Below, one piece after another: positions 62,591 through 64,000 of a DNA stretch of 64,000 bases; position 1 is the first letter of the stretch, and each line of letters begins with the position of its first letter. The position numbers and the translations under genes were made by a program. This stretch comes from an uncultured Clostridia bacterium. GTDB taxonomy: Bacteria; Bacillota; Clostridia; Christensenellales; Borkfalkiaceae. A model generated the notes under the pieces. That model worked only from the letters and a program-made list of their open reading frames with translations, ran no database searches and was not told the origin of the DNA. The stretch covers positions 1-64,000 of the forward strand of contig CALVPT010000008.1 of NCBI GenBank assembly GCA_944354125.1. Direction: 5' to 3'.

Positions 62591-63195
62591 TGCATCCTCA
62601 CGTAGGGATTGAACGCGCGCTCGTGCGAGAGAGTCGTGTCCTCGCCGTGACCGCAATATACCCTGTAATCGCCTTCGAGAGAATACAGCTTTTTTACAGA
62701 GCTTACGAGCTGAACGGCGCTGCCCGTCTCGAAGTCAGTCCTGCCCACGCTATCGAAAAAGAGCGTGTCGCCCGTGAACAGCGAGTCGCCGATTATATAG
62801 CTGACTCCGCCCGCCGTGTGCCCCGGGGTTGCGACTACCCTTATGTCCAGACCTGCAATCAAAAGCCTTTCGCCGTCCCTGAGCGTACGCTTTATCTCGA
62901 AGTGCGGTATGGTTATGCCGTGAAAGATTGCACGGTTGGCATCCGAGAATATGAGTTTATCCTCGTCCCTGCCGCAATATATTTCTGCGCCCGATTCGAA
63001 GAGCGCGCCGCATCCGCCTATGTGGTCGTAGTGACCGTGGGTTAAGAGCACGGCTACGGGCTTAAGCTCGAGGCGGCGGCATTCTTCCGCAACTCGCTCC
63101 TGCGCGCAGTCGACGAGTATGCAGCTCTTCCCGTCCGCGGTGACGGCATAGGTGTTGCTTGCAAAGCCCTTGGGATAGATTTTATATACTTTCAT
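62587..63195 (-). CDS. Metallo-beta-lactamase-fold hydrolase (glyoxalase II-like)
   Basis: The 202-aa protein has the metal motif HGHYDHIGG and GHTAGGVSYI, GDTLFF and VYCGHGEDTT, the usual single-domain type. Substrates may be thioesters such as lactoylglutathione analogues. It overlaps rel by one base (TGATG) and hemZ by four. Confidence 0.92.
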   Translation of the reverse strand: MKVYKIYPKGFASNTYAVTADGKSCILVDCAQERVAEECRRLELKPVAVLLTHGHYDHIGGCGALFESGAEIYCGRDEDKLIFSDANRAIFHGITIPHFEIKRTLRDGERLLIAGLDIRVVATPGHTAGGVSYIIGDSLFTGDTLFFDSVGRTDFETGSAVQLVSSVKKLYSLEGDYRVYCGHGEDTTLSHERAFNPYVRMQ

Positions 63196-64000
63196 CAGTT
63201 GGTCGTCCTGTATACGTCTATTATGCGCCTGTCCTTTTTGAGGTGCTTTATGAGAAGGTCGAGGTCGGACAGCTTGTTGAGCTTGACGGATATGTCGAAT
63301 ACCGCCTTGCCGTCCTTGCCGACTCTGCCGTTTATCTGCGTCATATACAGCTGCATGGAGGAAATTTCCATGGTTATGAACGCCGTAAGTCCGCTGTCGT
63401 CGGTGGCAATTATCTTAATGCCTGCAAGGAAGCCCTGCTCGGCGTCGCCCGTCCACTTGGCAGGCTGAATGCGCGCGGGGTCATAGTCCTTCAGGTTGGG
63501 ACAGTCCTTGCGGTGGACGATTACGCCCCTGCCCCTCGACACGAAGCCGACTATGTCGTCGCCCGGCACGGGGTTGCAGCAGTGCGCGAACCTTACGAGC
63601 AGCCCCTCCATTCCCTTTACGGAAACGCTGCCTGCAGGCGTGTGCTTGAGTTTTTCCGCCTCTACCTTGGGCAGCTGAAGTGGCTGCTCCCTGCGGCGGT
63701 AGTCTATGAGCTTATATATTATCTGATTGACGCTGACGGCGCCGTAGCCCACGGACGCCATCATTTCGTCGACAGAAGTGTAGACGAGTTTTTCCGACAG
63801 CTTTTTGAACGCCTCGTCGGTAAGAAGTTCGCCGAGGGTATATCCCCTGCGCTTTGCCTCCGCCTCGAGCATTGCCTTGCCCGTCTGGCGGTTTTCCTCC
63901 TTCATGGCGTGCTTGAAAAACTGCCTTATCTTGGCCTTTGCCGAACCCGACTTTACAAACTTGAGCCAGTCCCACGAAGGGCCTTTCGTATTGGGCGAAG
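63195..64000 (-). CDS. RelA/SpoT (p)ppGpp synthetase/hydrolase, C-terminal part
   Basis: The gene enters from beyond the right edge. The visible 268 residues start within SPNTKGPSWDWLKFVKSGSA, the TGS-to-helical region, and include CCNPVPGDDIVGFVSRGRGVIVHRKDCPN (the conserved CCxPxPGD regulatory motif) and a C-terminal ACT domain. The catalytic domains are off the window. It heads the rel-MBL-hemZ run. Confidence 0.93.
   Translation of the reverse strand, partial: SPNTKGPSWDWLKFVKSGSAKAKIRQFFKHAMKEENRQTGKAMLEAEAKRRGYTLGELLTDEAFKKLSEKLVYTSVDEMMASVGYGAVSVNQIIYKLIDYRRREQPLQLPKVEAEKLKHTPAGSVSVKGMEGLLVRFAHCCNPVPGDDIVGFVSRGRGVIVHRKDCPNLKDYDPARIQPAKWTGDAEQGFLAGIKIIATDDSGLTAFITMEISSMQLYMTQINGRVGKDGKAVFDISVKLNKLSDLDLLIKHLKKDRRIIDVYRTTN

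Overview
The window looks like a chromosomal segment of an anaerobic, endospore-forming member of the Clostridia, probably an uncultured gut-type lineage. The evidence is the gene content: spoVB, yabP-yabQ-divIC, sigH and a cwlD-type amidase for sporulation; Firmicutes gene orders (mrnC-rlmB-sigH-dnaX-ybaB-recR, gyrB-gyrA, rpsO-pnp, rel-MBL-hemZ, pyrB-C-F-K-D-E); and rubredoxin/rubrerythrin oxygen defence instead of respiratory genes. No rRNA, CRISPR array or intact insertion sequence was seen.

Region by region. 1-590: the 5' end of a Ku gene runs off the left edge, followed by a gene remnant and hairpins. 0.6-7 kb: a membrane-anchored XRE regulator, a tandem pair of MacB-like ABC transporters with nearly identical ATPase domains, and a GH10 xylanase lipoprotein. 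7-10.5 kb: a sugar O-acetyltransferase broken by one amber codon, divergent from a LysR regulator; an exported protein; and an XRE regulator with a cysteine-rich linker. 10.7-15.8 kb: a redox block with a ferredoxin-rubredoxin-rubrerythrin fusion, a double rubredoxin, a CRP/FNR-type regulator, a CoA-disulfide-reductase/rhodanese fusion, a rhodanese and a thioredoxin. The two enzyme operons carry the same 13-bp dyad at the same distance from their -10 boxes, so the block reads as one small regulon. 15.8-17.2 kb: an accessory patch with a double-HTH regulator, an orphan 65-aa protein, a highly structured non-coding stretch, and tandem copies of the tRNA-Thr 3' end beside the intact tRNA-Thr(CGT). 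18.2-24 kb: the UMP biosynthesis operon behind a leader with an attenuator and a PyrR-like loop. 24.6-29.5 kb: a phosphoesterase, a conserved hypothetical, a LysM protein, SpoVB and two half-size TauE/SafE genes.

29.6-42.4 kb: a 1352-aa surface lipoprotein with an additional C-terminal membrane segment, a GNAT acetyltransferase, an RsmF-like methyltransferase, a DEDD exonuclease, a GT-like protein, serS and a P-type ATPase. 42.7-64 kb: informational and sporulation genes: gyrBA, a small zinc ribbon, the yabP operon, typA, gpsA, recR, ybaB, dnaX, sigH, rlmB, mrnC, cwlD, pnp, rpsO, hemZ, an MBL hydrolase and the 3' part of rel, which runs off the right edge.

Most genes have clear Shine-Dalgarno sites and many have consensus vegetative promoters. 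Several single genes (phosphoesterase, LysM protein, exonuclease, GT-like protein, zinc ribbon) instead have a -10 box 6-8 bases before the start codon and no Shine-Dalgarno, which predicts leaderless mRNAs. The strongest candidates for something not yet described are the CRP-type redox regulon with its fusion protein, the leaderless set, and the tRNA-Thr repeat/structured-RNA patch. All assignments come from reading motifs by eye; no database search was run.
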